Below, one piece after another: positions 1 through 13,655 of a DNA stretch of 46,274 bases. The position numbers and the translations under genes are program-made. Under the pieces are notes generated by a model. The model saw only the letters and a program-made list of their open reading frames with translations. It was not told the origin of the DNA and made no database searches. Origin of the DNA: Paulinella micropora (lineage: Eukaryota > Cercozoa > Imbricatea > Euglyphida); the NCBI GenBank assembly GCA_009731375.1, contig BJOX01000004.1:1917464-1963737 (forward strand), written 5' to 3'. The stretch's first letter is position 1; each line of letters starts with the position of its first letter.

Positions 1-25
1 CCCCCCCCCCCCCCCCCCCCCCCCC
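1..25. repeat. Poly-C run at window edge
   Basis: The first 25 bases are all C. The run lies at the very edge of the window and may be a sequencing or assembly feature. Confidence 0.9.
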
Positions 26-183
26 GCCCTCGGGGCTCGCACTGCCCTGTTTAGTATGTATGCATGTATTTATCTACATGCAGATACGGACATGGAGCGT
101 CACTTCGGAATGATCACCGGTGTCGATGACCTATTCAGCAGGCTACCCAAACAAGAAGTCCCCGAACTTGGTGCCACCCCACT

Positions 184-201
184 CACCCCCCCCCTCTCTC
201 C

Positions 202-238
<37 letters not shown>

Positions 239-241
239 CTT

Positions 242-283
<42 letters not shown>

Positions 284-290
284 CTTTCTT

Positions 291-323
<33 letters not shown>

Positions 324-331
324 GACACTTT

Positions 332-379
<48 letters not shown>

Positions 380-411
380 ACACACACACATACATACACA
401 CACACACACAC
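184..411. repeat. (CT)n/(CA)n compound microsatellite
   Basis: Blocks of CT and CA dinucleotides alternate several times. Open frames here translate to Ser-Leu or Thr-His repeats on one strand and Arg-Glu or Cys-Val on the other, so they are not genes. Confidence 0.95.
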
Positions 412-511
412 ACCTCAACTCTCTACTCTTTCGTCACCATAATCGATCACGTTTCACCTTACCAGACCGGTAGCCTTCGTAATCTCCATCATCATCATCG
501 TAGCAAGAGAA

Positions 512-547
512 TGATAGCCATCCATCCATCCATCCATCCATCTATCC

Positions 548-596
<49 letters not shown>

Positions 597-715
597 ATCG
601 ATCATGCGTGTGTCACAGACGTCGCTGCCACGCCCCCTTATCACGGCGCTATCGCGGAGGTCGGCCTTCCTTGCTTCTCTTTCTTTCTTTCTTTCTTTCT
701 TTCTTTTATTATTAC

Positions 716-751
<36 letters not shown>

Positions 752-1010
752 CATTATTATTATTATTATCGCTCTCTCTTTCTTTCCTTTCCTTTCCTTT
801 TCTTTTCTTTTCTTTTCTTTTGTCACGGCGCTATTGCCGAGGATGGCTTGCCTTGCTTTTCTTTTCTTTTCTTTTTTCTTCTTTTCTCTTCTTTTCTCTT
901 TCTTTCTTTTCCTTTCTTTTCATTTCTTTTCATTTCTTTTCTTTTCTTTTCTTCCTTCCATTTCCTCCCATTTCTTCCTTCCATTTCTCCCTTCCACTTC
1001 CTTCTCCAGT
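512..1010. repeat. ATCC/ATCT, TTTC, TTA and TTTTC microsatellites
   Basis: ATCC passes into ATCT (about 512-596). TTTC, TTA (about 706-768) and TTTTC/TTTCC pyrimidine tracts follow. A short non-simple segment beginning near CACGGCGCTAT occurs twice (about 642-670 and 824-855), each time followed by a pyrimidine microsatellite. This is a small example of the core-plus-microsatellite cassettes that fill the left of the window. Confidence 0.9.
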
Positions 1011-1175
1011 TTCTTTCCTCAATTGCTTTCTTTTCAACCATGGATATCTGTAGGAAGGGGACGCTCAAGGTGGGGATGGAACCGGGCCGGCGGCCACTGC
1101 TCAGGCAGGCCCCCCGGGCCTCCTAATGGCGGACAAAAAGACGAAGACGTCGCCGCGATTCCCCTCGCGCAAGCG
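1011..1175. other. Non-repetitive island, no gene recognised
   Basis: A GC-rich stretch lies between pyrimidine and TATC arrays. A short plus-strand reading frame starts at 1126 (about 17 non-repetitive codons, Lys/Arg/Ser rich) before it runs into TATC repeats. It could be a relic exon, but nothing supports function. Confidence 0.4.
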
Positions 1176-1187
1176 GTTATCTATCTG

Positions 1188-1234
<47 letters not shown>

Positions 1235-1497
1235 ATCTTTCTATCTATCTATCTATCTATCAATCTATCTATCTATCTATCTATCCATCTATCGATCTAT
1301 CGATTTCTCTATGTATCTACCTACCTCCTTACCTACCTACCCCTACCGACCTACCGACCTACCTACCTACCTACCTACCTATATGTCTGTCTGTTTGTCT
1401 GATTTCTCTTCTATCTATCTATCTACCTACCTACCTACCTATCTATCTACCTATATGACGCGACCAGTCCGCTAAAGGACTATCTATCTATCTACCC

Positions 1498-1540
<43 letters not shown>

Positions 1541-1561
1541 CATCCATCCATCCATCCATCC

Positions 1562-1620
<59 letters not shown>
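1176..1620. repeat. (CTAT)n/(CTAC)n array
   Basis: Tetranucleotide array with TATC, TACC, TGTC and CATC variants. It is interrupted at about 1457-1480 by a partial copy of the 'CCGCTAAAGGA' core that recurs downstream between other TATC blocks. Confidence 0.95.
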
Positions 1621-1622
<2 letters not shown>

Positions 1623-1962
1623 GGTGACTGCATTCCATCATAGCCGTCCAGTGTTGCATAGCCCGGGCTAGGTCCCTGCGGGGGTTTAGGCCTCATACAA
1701 TGTCATCATTGTAGCTTGCGCAAGCTTACGGTGCTCAAAACACTTGGACTAACGGCTTCCTTTTCTTTCTCTTCTTCCTTATCCTCCCACTCTCCATTCC
1801 TAGATTGCCTTTTTCTTCAACGTCCTCCTCCTCTTCTTTTTCCAGAACACAGTCTACCCGTGATTCCCATCCCGGACACATGCACAGTACACAAATTATT
1901 GTTTGATGTGAAACTGCGTTCCTTTGCAAGGACTACATTCCTTTGCGACAACTCATCTATCT
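1621..1962. other. Unique spacer, no gene recognised
   Basis: Moderately complex sequence with pyrimidine-rich stretches. A plus-strand frame starting at 1716 is open, but it runs straight into TATC repeats and has no recognisable domain. I see no gene. Confidence 0.5.
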
Positions 1963-2547
<585 letters not shown>

Positions 2548-2550
2548 ATC

Positions 2551-3310
2551 TCTGTAATGGAGGTGGGAGCTCGTTCTGCAAGGGGCGCTTTATGGAACGA
2601 GCCCTGGCCCCGCCTGGTACTAGGGAGCTTTGGTATTGCCTGTATCAGTCCCTTCCGTGCAAACATCACGGCTTAGCTGGGCATCGGGTTAATACTTTAC
2701 CCACAGACTTCCTGGTTGACGAAATCAGAAGCTCCTTTTTTCTGACATTAGTCGATATTTCATCAGTTGATCTTATCACTTACTCTACGGAATGAACCAA
2801 GGCCACTTGAGGTGTCACTGACCCTCTCTTGGGCTTGATTTTTTGAAATGGGTGCCATCTGTCGACAGACAGAGAATTAGGGGATGGTGTGGGTGTGCTG
2901 GGCCCGTGGTGGGGTGCCTTATGTGTGCCTAGCCATACGCCTATAAGTCACATGCCGAAATAGCGACGGGAAGCACAATCCTGTTCCCTCAGGGTGCCCT
3001 TTCTCGCTTGTTGAGCCCGGAATAAAACCCACAGTGCTCTGTCGGTTTATACTAGACTGTCGAACAGTCTCGAAACTCCATCTGCTTACTGGGCCCTCTG
3101 TAATGGAGGTGGGAGCTCGTTCTGCAAGGGGCGCTTTATGGAACGAGCCCTGGCCCCGCCTGGTACTAGGGAGCTTTGGTATTGCCTGTATCAGTCCCTT
3201 CCGTGCAAACATCACGGCTTAGCTGGGCATCGGGTTAATACTTTACCCACAGACTTCCTGGTTGACGAAATCAGAAGCTCCTTTTTTCTGACATTAGTCG
3301 ATATTTCATC
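2551..3310 (+). repeat. Dispersed repeat, units A-B-A (forward)
   Basis: Unit A (about 213 bp, 2551-2764) begins with TGTAATGGAGGTGGGAGCTC and ends near GATATTTCATC. Unit B (about 330 bp, 2765-3098) follows, then a second, nearly identical A (3099-3310). Unit A has a possible stem from CTCGTTC and GAACGAG; unit B has the perfect short dyad GACTGT-CGA-ACAGTC. No protein similarity is recognised and the short frames within it are not convincing. Copies recur at 3507-3719, inverted at 4359-4990, and rearranged at 45,836-46,274, so this is a mobile or satellite-like family of unknown class. Confidence 0.85.
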
Positions 3311-3380
3311 TATCTATCTGTACTAGTATGAAATCCGATGTTACCAGTCCGCTAAAGGATTCAGAGCTATCTATCTATCC

Positions 3381-3417
<37 letters not shown>

Positions 3418-3506
3418 CCTATCTACCTATCTACCTATCTATCTATCTATCTATCTATCCATACTATCTATCTATCTATCTATCTATCTATTTATCTATC
3501 TATATC
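3311..3506. repeat. Core cassette plus TATC array
   Basis: A copy of the 48-bp core (about 3320-3368) is followed by TATC/TACC repeats. This block is nearly identical to 2363-2550, so core, microsatellite and unit A appear to have been duplicated together as one piece of roughly 400 bp. Confidence 0.85.
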
Positions 3507-3719
3507 TCTGTAATGGAGGTGGGAGCTCGTTCTGCAAGGGGCGCTTTATGGAACGAGCCCTGGCCCCGCCTGGTACTAGGGAGCTTTGGTATTGCCTGTA
3601 TCAGTCCCTTCCGTGCAAACATCACGGCTTAGCTGGGCATCGGGTTAATACTTTACCCACAGACTTCCTGGTTGACGAAATCAGAAGCTCCTTTTTTCTG
3701 ACATTAGTCGATATTTCAT
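3507..3719 (+). repeat. Dispersed repeat unit A, third forward copy
   Basis: Near-identical to 3099-3310. It passes directly into TATC repeats at its right edge, without unit B. Confidence 0.85.
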
Positions 3720-3808
3720 CTATCTATCTATCTATCTATCTATTTATCTACATATCCATCCATCCATCCATCCATCCATCTATCCATCTATCTATCTATC
3801 TATCTATA

Positions 3809-3839
<31 letters not shown>

Positions 3840-3892
3840 ATATCTGTGCTAGTATGAAATCCGATGTTACCAGTCCGCTAAAGGATTCAGAG

Positions 3893-3934
<42 letters not shown>

Positions 3935-3978
3935 GTCTGTCTATCTATCTATCTACCTATCCATCCATCCATCCATCC

Positions 3979-4018
<40 letters not shown>

Positions 4019-4108
4019 GTTTGTCTATCTATCTATCTGTGGTATTAGGAAATCCGACGTTACCAGTCCGCTAAAGGATTCAGAGCTGTTGAGCTGCCTT
4101 GGTCCCGA

Positions 4109-4110
<2 letters not shown>
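3720..4110. repeat. TATC arrays with two core cassettes
   Basis: TATC/CATC arrays surround copies of the 48-bp core at about 3846-3893 and 4041-4087. After the second copy the repeat switches strand sense, from TATC to GATA near 4110. This marks the centre of the inverted arrangement. Confidence 0.85.

Positions 4111-4990
<880 letters not shown>

Positions 4991-5063
<73 letters not shown>
4991..5063. repeat. (GATA)n array
   Basis: Uninterrupted GATA repeats follow the inverted dispersed repeat. Confidence 0.95.
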
Positions 5064-5064
<1 letters not shown>

Positions 5065-5694
5065 TATTTGGTCTGCTCTGCGTATCCGAGACATAGGCAG
5101 CCATTCCACCCCGCCAACATAGGCTGCGTATCCGAGACATAGGCAGCCATATTTGGTGGCTGGGCAGCGGGCTGGAGTTGGGCACTAGGCCCCGGAATCG
5201 TGCAGTCTGAACCTCCCTGGCTGGAGGGCTCAGACTGATTCCAGACACGTGTCCGTGTACACGTGCCCCGCCAAGGCTAGGGGTACACCAACCCTCGAGC
5301 TTCATCCAAGGCGACCACTTTCGTGGCGGCCGGACTATACCTCAAGATCTCCCTGCTTATGTGCCTACACGCATACAGGAAGATCCCACTCCCGTCTAGT
5401 CTCTGAACCTTTCAGGACAATGGCGACGGATGGGCCCGCGTATGCCGGCAGCGGAAGCAAAGAAGGAGAAGCCCGCGTATGCCGGGCCCGCGTATGACTG
5501 ATTAGGAGCCGCGCGCAAGAAGGGACTTGGCTGCGAGTTACCCATCATTCTCTCCGTGGCCATATCCTTCGAGTTTTTACCATGCGACGAGCGTTAACTC
5601 GCCTGCTGCAACTTGCGGTTTCCCGCAGGCCGCGTATCGAAGGCTCTTAGGGTTTTCCCGAACAGTTTGAGAGTGTATCAAGGGCCCACGAAGA
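5064..5694. other. Unique, GC-richer island without recognised gene
   Basis: About 630 bp of non-simple DNA. It contains a 27-bp direct duplication around GCGTATCCGAGACATAGGC (about 5088 and 5133), a CACGTGT/ACACGTG dyad (5246-5252 / 5259-5265), and three CCCGCGTATG motifs at about 5437-5497. A plus-strand frame at 5249-5497 is open, but its composition is arbitrary and I do not call it a gene. Confidence 0.5.
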
Positions 5695-6318
<624 letters not shown>

Positions 6319-6454
6319 CACGGTATAAATGTTTGTATCTATTCAGGCGTGTTTCTACATACGGCCGACGTAAATAATCCCTTCAAGCCTTGGACTCAAT
6401 GCAAACGCTGGACTGAATTGGTGACGGAAGAATTTTACCAACAAGGTGGGTGAT

Positions 6455-6455
<1 letters not shown>
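6319..6455. other. Spacer, nothing recognised
   Basis: Short non-repetitive spacer between TATC and GA repeats. No gene seen. Confidence 0.5.
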
Positions 6456-6507
<52 letters not shown>

Positions 6508-6700
6508 CTCATGCAAAAGCATGTAACTTCAATTTGTCATTGTGGTCATTGTCATTGTTGTCATGGTTGTCATGGCTGTTGTTGTCGTTGTTCTTCGTAT
6601 TCTCATCTTGCATATGTATGTGTGACAGGAGACATGGAGAAAGAGATGGGCCTGCCTGTCTCGTCCTTCATGGATAGAAAGTCGGCCAGTCAGGTAGACA

Positions 6701-6738
<38 letters not shown>

Positions 6739-6753
6739 CACACACACACACAC

Positions 6754-6829
<76 letters not shown>

Positions 6830-6873
6830 ACTCACTCNNNNNNNNNNCACACGCACACTCACACATGGACAGA

Positions 6874-6934
<61 letters not shown>
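6456..6934. repeat. GA, CA and GTA microsatellites around a small island
   Basis: (GA)n at 6456-6503, (CA)n at about 6700-6757, (GA)n at about 6760-6826, a 10-N gap at 6838-6847, and (GTA)n at about 6873-6934. The island at 6504-6690 has TTGTCATGG-type short repeats and no recognisable gene. Confidence 0.9.
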
Positions 6935-6989
6935 TGTGGTACAAACATAACAAGTGGACGGTTCGTGGCATGAATTTCTCTGTCGGTCT

Positions 6990-6994
6990 ATATA

Positions 6995-7025
<31 letters not shown>

Positions 7026-7073
7026 TTACTGCTGCTGCTGCTGCTGTTCATGCTACTACTACTACTACTACTG

Positions 7074-7136
<63 letters not shown>

Positions 7137-7169
7137 TACTACTACTACTACTACTACTAGTACTACTAG

Positions 7170-7202
<33 letters not shown>

Positions 7203-7213
7203 AACTACTACTA

Positions 7214-7306
<93 letters not shown>

Positions 7307-7318
7307 TCATGCTGCTAG

Positions 7319-7360
<42 letters not shown>

Positions 7361-7401
7361 TTCTACTACTGCTGCTGTTGCTGCTACTGCTGCTGCTGCT
7401 G

Positions 7402-7496
<95 letters not shown>

Positions 7497-7517
7497 ACTG
7501 CTACTACTGATGCTACA

Positions 7518-7556
<39 letters not shown>

Positions 7557-7657
7557 GCTACTACTAGTACAAGTACTACTACTACTACTAGTATACTAGT
7601 ACAAGTACAAGTACTAGTACAAGTACTAGTACTAGTACTAGTACTAGTACTAGTACT
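6990..7657. repeat. Compound trinucleotide array (CTA)n/(CTG)n
   Basis: About 670 bp of CTA triplets with embedded CTG blocks (for example about 7267-7301 and 7469-7496), ending in alternating GTACTA hexamers. Frames through it give Tyr, Leu, Thr or Val runs and are not genes. Confidence 0.95.
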
Positions 7658-7928
7658 GCTATCTCCAAGTACTTGATAGGTGCAGACTTCACTTAACTTC
7701 ACCCACTTCATCGTAGCGGCTTTACTTACTGGCTTCTATTATCAACTACATCCACCTTGCCAACGCTCATCATATGATCTTATCCATGAACATGATAGGT
7801 GCAGACGTCAGTTAACTTCATCGACTTCATCGTAGCGCCTTTGCTAGCATCTATTGTCAATCATTTCCCCGACCTCAGTCCTCTCGCCACCACTCTAGGC
7901 CACAACCGGTATACCACCCCCACCCCCC
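7658..7928. repeat. Duplicated unique segment beside a gap
   Basis: Two related copies of roughly 75 bp begin near GATAGGTGCAGAC (about 7675 and 7794) and share CTTCATCGTAGCG, with point differences. An assembly gap (7929-8220) follows. No gene recognised. Confidence 0.7.
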
Positions 7929-8220
7929 NNNNNNNNNNNNNNNNNNNNNNNNNNNNNNNNNNNNNNNNNNNNNNNNNNNNNNNNNNNNNNNNNNNNNNNN
8001 NNNNNNNNNNNNNNNNNNNNNNNNNNNNNNNNNNNNNNNNNNNNNNNNNNNNNNNNNNNNNNNNNNNNNNNNNNNNNNNNNNNNNNNNNNNNNNNNNNNN
8101 NNNNNNNNNNNNNNNNNNNNNNNNNNNNNNNNNNNNNNNNNNNNNNNNNNNNNNNNNNNNNNNNNNNNNNNNNNNNNNNNNNNNNNNNNNNNNNNNNNNN
8201 NNNNNNNNNNNNNNNNNNNN

Positions 8221-8580
8221 CAGCGCAAGGGCTAAACAGGCAACCAACTCCTGACCATGGCTGATGAAGTCGGGGCGTGATGCAAAGGGTTGATGAAGTC
8301 GGGGTTGTAGAAAGGTAACTCACAACGAGCGTGAACTCCTGAAACTTCGACTTGCTCATGGCATCATCTCCTTAGGGCACGCGCTCCTGGGGAGTGTTCT
8401 AGTGTTGTCCCGTATAGTTCAAAAGGGCTCGGCTACCTTTCGGCTTGAACTGGGCACAGACACCAACCACAGCGAGACAGTGGTTGGTGTGCAGCTTGGC
8501 CGGTGCTGAAAGTTCTTGTCCGGGGGTAGTATAGGAGGCCATGGCTTTTCAAGCTAAGCCACGCCCATAGATTAAACATA
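8221..8580. other. Unique island with hairpins; possible small exon on minus strand
   Basis: Contains a perfect 10-bp dyad CACCAACCAC / GTGGTTGGTG (about 8461-8490) and a GTTCAA...TTGAAC dyad nearby (about 8418-8452). On the minus strand an ATG at about 8357-8359 opens about 12 codons that end at a GTGAGT donor-like site. This could be a first exon, but nothing downstream can be linked because of the gap. Function unknown. Confidence 0.35.
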
Positions 8581-8607
8581 TCTATCTATCTATCTATCTG
8601 CAACAAA

Positions 8608-8646
<39 letters not shown>

Positions 8647-8659
8647 TCTCTCTCTCTCT

Positions 8660-8690
<31 letters not shown>

Positions 8691-8729
8691 GCACACACAC
8701 ACACACGCACACACACACACACACACACG

Positions 8730-8815
<86 letters not shown>

Positions 8816-8897
8816 TTCTCTCTCCTTTCTTCTCTGTTTTGTTCAGACAACGGTGGCACAATCTGGTCATGGCGGAGTTCAAGCAAAAGTAGTCACA

Positions 8898-8970
<73 letters not shown>

Positions 8971-9000
8971 GGCGGAGTTCAAGCAAAAGTAATCACTCCA

Positions 9001-9035
<35 letters not shown>

Positions 9036-9086
9036 GTGTATATATATATATATATATCTGGCGGAGTTCAAGCAAAAGTAGTCAGA

Positions 9087-9127
<41 letters not shown>

Positions 9128-9154
9128 GCGGAGTTCAAACAAAAGTAGCCAAAC

Positions 9155-9198
<44 letters not shown>

Positions 9199-9216
9199 CT
9201 CTCTCTCTCTCTCTCC

Positions 9217-9280
<64 letters not shown>

Positions 9281-9296
9281 NNNNNNNNNNTCTCTC

Positions 9297-9327
<31 letters not shown>

Positions 9328-9470
9328 CTATCTCTATCTCCCCCTCTCCCTCTCTCTCTCTCTCTGTCTCTCTCTCGCTCTCTCTCACTCTCTCTCTCTC
9401 TCTCTCTCTCGGAGTTCAAGCAAAAGTAGCCAACCATCTCTCTCTCTCTCTCATGCTCTCTCTCTTTATG
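8580..9470. repeat. CT/CA/TA microsatellites with five copies of a 'GGCGGAGTTCAAGC' core
   Basis: Copies of a roughly 33-bp core (GGCGGAGTTCAAGCAAAAGT followed by AGTCA.ACCATC) occur at about 8871, 8970, 9059, 9126 and 9410. Each is followed by CT repeats, with TA in the earlier units. It is a minisatellite whose linker is itself a microsatellite. A 10-N gap lies at 9281-9290. Confidence 0.9.
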
Positions 9471-9557
9471 GGAAAATGCTTCTTCATTGCTTTATTTATC
9501 TATTTACTGCGAGGGTTGCGTTTCCTGGTTGTGAAATTCAAACATGGATGGATGAAT

Positions 9558-10159
<602 letters not shown>

Positions 10160-10852
10160 NNNNNNNNNNNNNNNNNNNNNNNNNNNNNNNNNNNNNNNNN
10201 NNNNNNNNNNNNNNNNNNNNNNNNNNNNNNNNNNNNNNNNNNNNNNNNNNNNNNNNNNNNNNNNNNNNNNNNNNNNNNNNNNNNNNNNNNNNNNNNNNNN
10301 NNNNNNNNNNNNNNNNNNNNNNNNNNNNNNNNNNNNNNNNNNNNNNNNNNNNNNNNNNNNNNNNNNNNNNNNNNNNNNNNNNNNNNNNNNNNNNNNNNNN
10401 NNNNNNNNNNNNNNNNNNNNNNNNNNNNNNNNNNNNNNNNNNNNNNNNNNNNNNNNNNNNNNNNNNNNNNNNNNNNNNNNNNNNNNNNNNNNNNNNNNNN
10501 NNNNNNNNNNNNNNNNNNNNNNNNNNNNNNNNNNNNNNNNNNNNNNNNNNNNNNNNNNNNNNNNNNNNNNNNNNNNNNNNNNNNNNNNNNNNNNNNNNNN
10601 NNNNNNNNNNNNNNNNNNNNNNNNNNNNNNNNNNNNNNNNNNNNNNNNNNNNNNNNNNNNNNNNNNNNNNNNNNNNNNNNNNNNNNNNNNNNNNNNNNNN
10701 NNNNNNNNNNNNNNNNNNNNNNNNNNNNNNNNNNNNNNNNNNNNNNNNNNNNNNNNNNNNNNNNNNNNNNNNNNNNNNNNNNNNNNNNNNNNNNNNNNNN
10801 NNNNNNNNNNNNNNNNNNNNNNNNNNNNNNNNNNNNNNNNNNNNNNNNNNNN

Positions 10853-10870
10853 TGTGTGTGTGTGTGTGTG

Positions 10871-10945
<75 letters not shown>

Positions 10946-11312
10946 GTGTGTGGGCGGGGTGGTTGGGTTAATAGGTGAGTGGGTGGGTCAGTGGGTGTCC
11001 TTCTGCGTGCTGTTTGTGTGTGTGTGCGTGTGTGTGTGAAGGGGAGGGGGAGGGGGAGGGGTGGGGGTTGTCTGTTGTGTGTGTGTGTGTGTGTGTATGT
11101 TTGTCTTTCCGTATGTGTTGCACACCAGAAATATGGGGCTGCAGGTGGCATCCAGGTATGGTGGAGCCTACGCGACCCCCGTCCGCCGAGAAAGAGAAGG
11201 AGAAAGAGAAAGAGAAAGAGAAGTACGTCATGTGTTGATGTTGTTGTCTTCGTTGTTGCTGTTGCTGCTTCTTCTGTTTCTTCTGCTATGCTGCTGCTGC
11301 TGCTGCTGTTGC

Positions 11313-11346
<34 letters not shown>

Positions 11347-11354
11347 GCTGTTGC

Positions 11355-11405
<51 letters not shown>

Positions 11406-11522
11406 GATTCGTCGTATGTAGGTATGAATGTATGTTATTGAACATAAACGTATGCATATGTTTGTTCAGGGATGCCATGCCGATGGTGCGTGTGATCATA
11501 CACCCGGGCAAGAAGGTCTAAC

Positions 11523-11557
<35 letters not shown>

Positions 11558-11574
11558 GGGGGGGGGGGGGGGGG
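10853..11574. repeat. (GT)n, G-rich and (TTG/CTG)n repeats
   Basis: GT repeats with GGGTGA and GGGGGA variants extend to about 11095. After an island come TTG/CTG repeats (about 11235-11405), then GA and poly-G tracts before a 10-N gap at 11575-11584. The islands at 11100-11230 and 11408-11527 contain no gene I recognise. Confidence 0.9.
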
Positions 11575-11682
11575 NNNNNNNNNNCAGCGATAAGCCATCG
11601 AAACTTTCCTCGGAATTTGCGGCAATTTTGCCGAAATAAACCGCATGCTGTCCTCGCGTCTGATACGTTGGCTACATCATAG

Positions 11683-12556
11683 GCCCCTCTTGAGCACGAG
11701 CCTGCCCCTGCTAGCGTCAGCGCTGCCGTTTCTGCCAGCCAAAAGCAGCAACAGACCAGGCGCTCAGGTGCGTATAGACATAGATATTTATATTATTACA
11801 TAATTAACTTTGCCTAATTTACTTACTTACCCTACCTTCCAGCCAAACAACAGCAGCAGACCAGGCTCTCCGGTACGTGCACATGTTTACATACTTCTTC
11901 ACCTTTTAACTTACGTATACTCGTACTTATTTGCACACGTATTTTCATGTGCGTATGTTTGCCTTGTCTGTCTGTCGTTTTGCCTGTCTGTCTGCCTGTC
12001 TTGTCTGTCTGTCTTGTCTCTCTGTTTCTCTGCCTGTGCAGTAAGCGCTAGTAAGTCACCGATCCCTGTCCCCCTCCCCTCTAAATCTGTCTCCGCAAAC
12101 CTCGCTGCTGCCATTTCGTCTCGCCACAGCCCTCACCAAAGCCCCACAGCTGTTGACCCACAACAAACTTTCCCTTCGAATTCTTCCGCGGTTGGACCCG
12201 ACAATAACATGACGCGCTCGCGCTCTCATAACGGACTCGACACGTACCCTGGCCAAACACACCTTGGTCAAGCCCACAGCCTGCCTGCGGGCATGCCTGC
12301 TTTCTCAAATTACCTAACCGATCCCCTGCGCGATGTGAACCGTACTCACAACCGTACTCGCTCCACCTCGCATGTTGCCGGGGACTTGATCAAAACGGAC
12401 GGCTTAAAACCGCGAAATCATTCCTACTCGGAAAGCAACGAACCAGGCGTGCCCTTGAGCCGTAGCCACACGCGGCGGAAGAGCGACTCGGCCGCCTATT
12501 ATTACTCGCGGCGTGGACATGCCACACACATGTTGCTGGCGATGGCGGGTGACTAA
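11683..12556 (+). CDS. 3' part of a spliced gene, function unknown
   Basis: Three exons can be joined in one frame: 11683-11767, 11843-11872 and 12042-12556. Acceptor AG lies at 11681-11682, donor GTGCGT at 11768, acceptor CCTTCCAG before 11843, donor GTACGT at 11873 and acceptor TGTGCAG before 12042. Both inner introns are phase 1 and the stop is TAA at 12554-12556. Intron 2 is pyrimidine-rich near its acceptor. The predicted C-terminal region is hydrophilic and Ser/Pro/Arg/His rich, with RSRSH, RSTSH and SRSHTRRKSDS motifs and no recognised domain, so it is probably disordered and possibly phosphorylated. Exon 1's last 29 bases and the whole 30-base exon 2 are similar (CAGACCAGGC(G/T)CTC). 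The 5' exons are not identified, and the short gap at 11575 may hide part of the gene. Splicing is inferred from sequence only. Confidence 0.5.
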
Positions 12557-12799
12557 TGGATATGTTTTTGCAAGTAATATTATATTTATGTTATATAAAT
12601 ACATATATAAGTATCTTATATGTATATATATATAATGTATCATATATATAGAGAGAGAGAGAAAAGAGAGAGAGAGGGGGGGGGGGGGGGAAAAAAANNN
12701 NNNNNNNATATTAACCCTTACTCCGGCTTCTACATTTGCAAGATCCACAAATGTGGATCGGCGATACTTTTCGATCGCGAGTTTTGAATCCATATTTGA
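12557..12799. other. AT-rich 3' flank with simple repeats and gap
   Basis: TATA-rich sequence, GA and poly-G tracts and a 10-N gap (12698-12707) lie between the spliced gene and the copia LTR. No gene seen. Confidence 0.6.
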
Positions 12800-13059
12800 A
12801 TTGGACATTAATCAGACCCTTTCTCCTCAGTTATGCCTGTTATGGCTCAATTATCCGTTAGTATAGTCGTTACTGTTAGTAGTATTATTAGTTGTTACTA
12901 CAGTCAATTGTAGTACTTATCCTGGTACTGGTGGCAGCAGCTTTTTACCGTTACCATTTTTACCCATATCCGTGCGTTACGTGGGTCAATATCTGGAAGG
13001 TATATACATCTTTTATGTGACGTCGGTAGTTAGACTGGCGGGAATTGTTTCAGTATTGT
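12800..13059 (+). repeat. copia 5' LTR, left part
   Basis: Aligns with the first part of the 3' LTR at 28712-28985 (shared blocks such as TTTTCTCCTCAGTTATG and GTTAGACTGGCGGGAAT). It is interrupted at ATTGT (13055-13059) by the Ty3 element. Confidence 0.9.
13055..13059. other. Ty3 target site duplication, left copy (ATTGT)
   Basis: ATTGT precedes the Ty3 5' LTR and recurs at 21330-21334 after the 3' LTR. The uninterrupted copia 3' LTR has a single ATTGT at this place (CAGTATTGTTAAATTC). This supports insertion by an integrase that makes a 5-bp staggered cut. Confidence 0.9.
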
Positions 13060-13655
13060 ATCAGACTGAGCACTTTAACTATCTGTCAAAATCACTACCG
13101 TTGAAATTTTACTGTTTTTGACCGGCCCGTTAGATTCTCCTCTGCAAGACGTTTCGACTTCACTAACTAGCTTTCGATTTCGTCCAGGAATGACTTCAAA
13201 CGATTTAATCAAAGTTTTTACAGCAAATGCCAGTTTCCCCCCTCTCGGCTGCCTTTTGCCCCGATTTCCCGAAAATCACAATTTACGGTGAAATTTAGCG
13301 AACACAGTCAAGAGAATCGAAAAATCATTTTTGCCTCACAATCTAGGTTTTCACATCAATCTCCCAAATGAAAATCTCGGACTTCCACTTGAACACCAAT
13401 CACTTGAACATGAAGCGACCTTCAAGTATATTGTACATTTAACTTCAAGTGTCGCCTAACAGCTACTCACAATTTACGTTCAACCAAGTTCGTACTTTGC
13501 AAACCAGTAGAAATCAACGTAAATAAACGAAGTGACCTCTCAGCTATTTACTGGTATTTCACCTACTCTTAGGAGTTAGGGTTGTTTGCAGCCATAGAGT
13601 CTTTTAATAAGAGTTCGTTGTGTATTTATCACTTGGTGTTGTATCCAAACTCACA
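13060..13655 (+). repeat. Ty3 5' LTR
   Basis: Starts ATCAGACTGAGCAC and ends CCAAACTCACA. It matches 20741-21329 over its whole length. The left edge lacks the usual TG, while the right edge has the usual CA. Confidence 0.9.

Noticed and set aside
56-1475. Many open frames of 60-210 codons in the first 1.5 kb
   Set aside because: They are translations of CT, CA, TTA, TTTTC and TATC repeats in several frames at once, with no domain or codon signal.
2592-3326. Repeated 62-98 codon frames in the dispersed repeat
   Set aside because: They recur only because the DNA repeat recurs. Frames run into TATC arrays and both strands are open, so coding is unsupported.
13055-13066. LTR start at TGTATCAG to satisfy the TG rule
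   Set aside because: The 3' LTR reads GCTATCAG at the same place, and the ATTGT duplication would be lost. The ATCAG or TATCAG start fits both copies.
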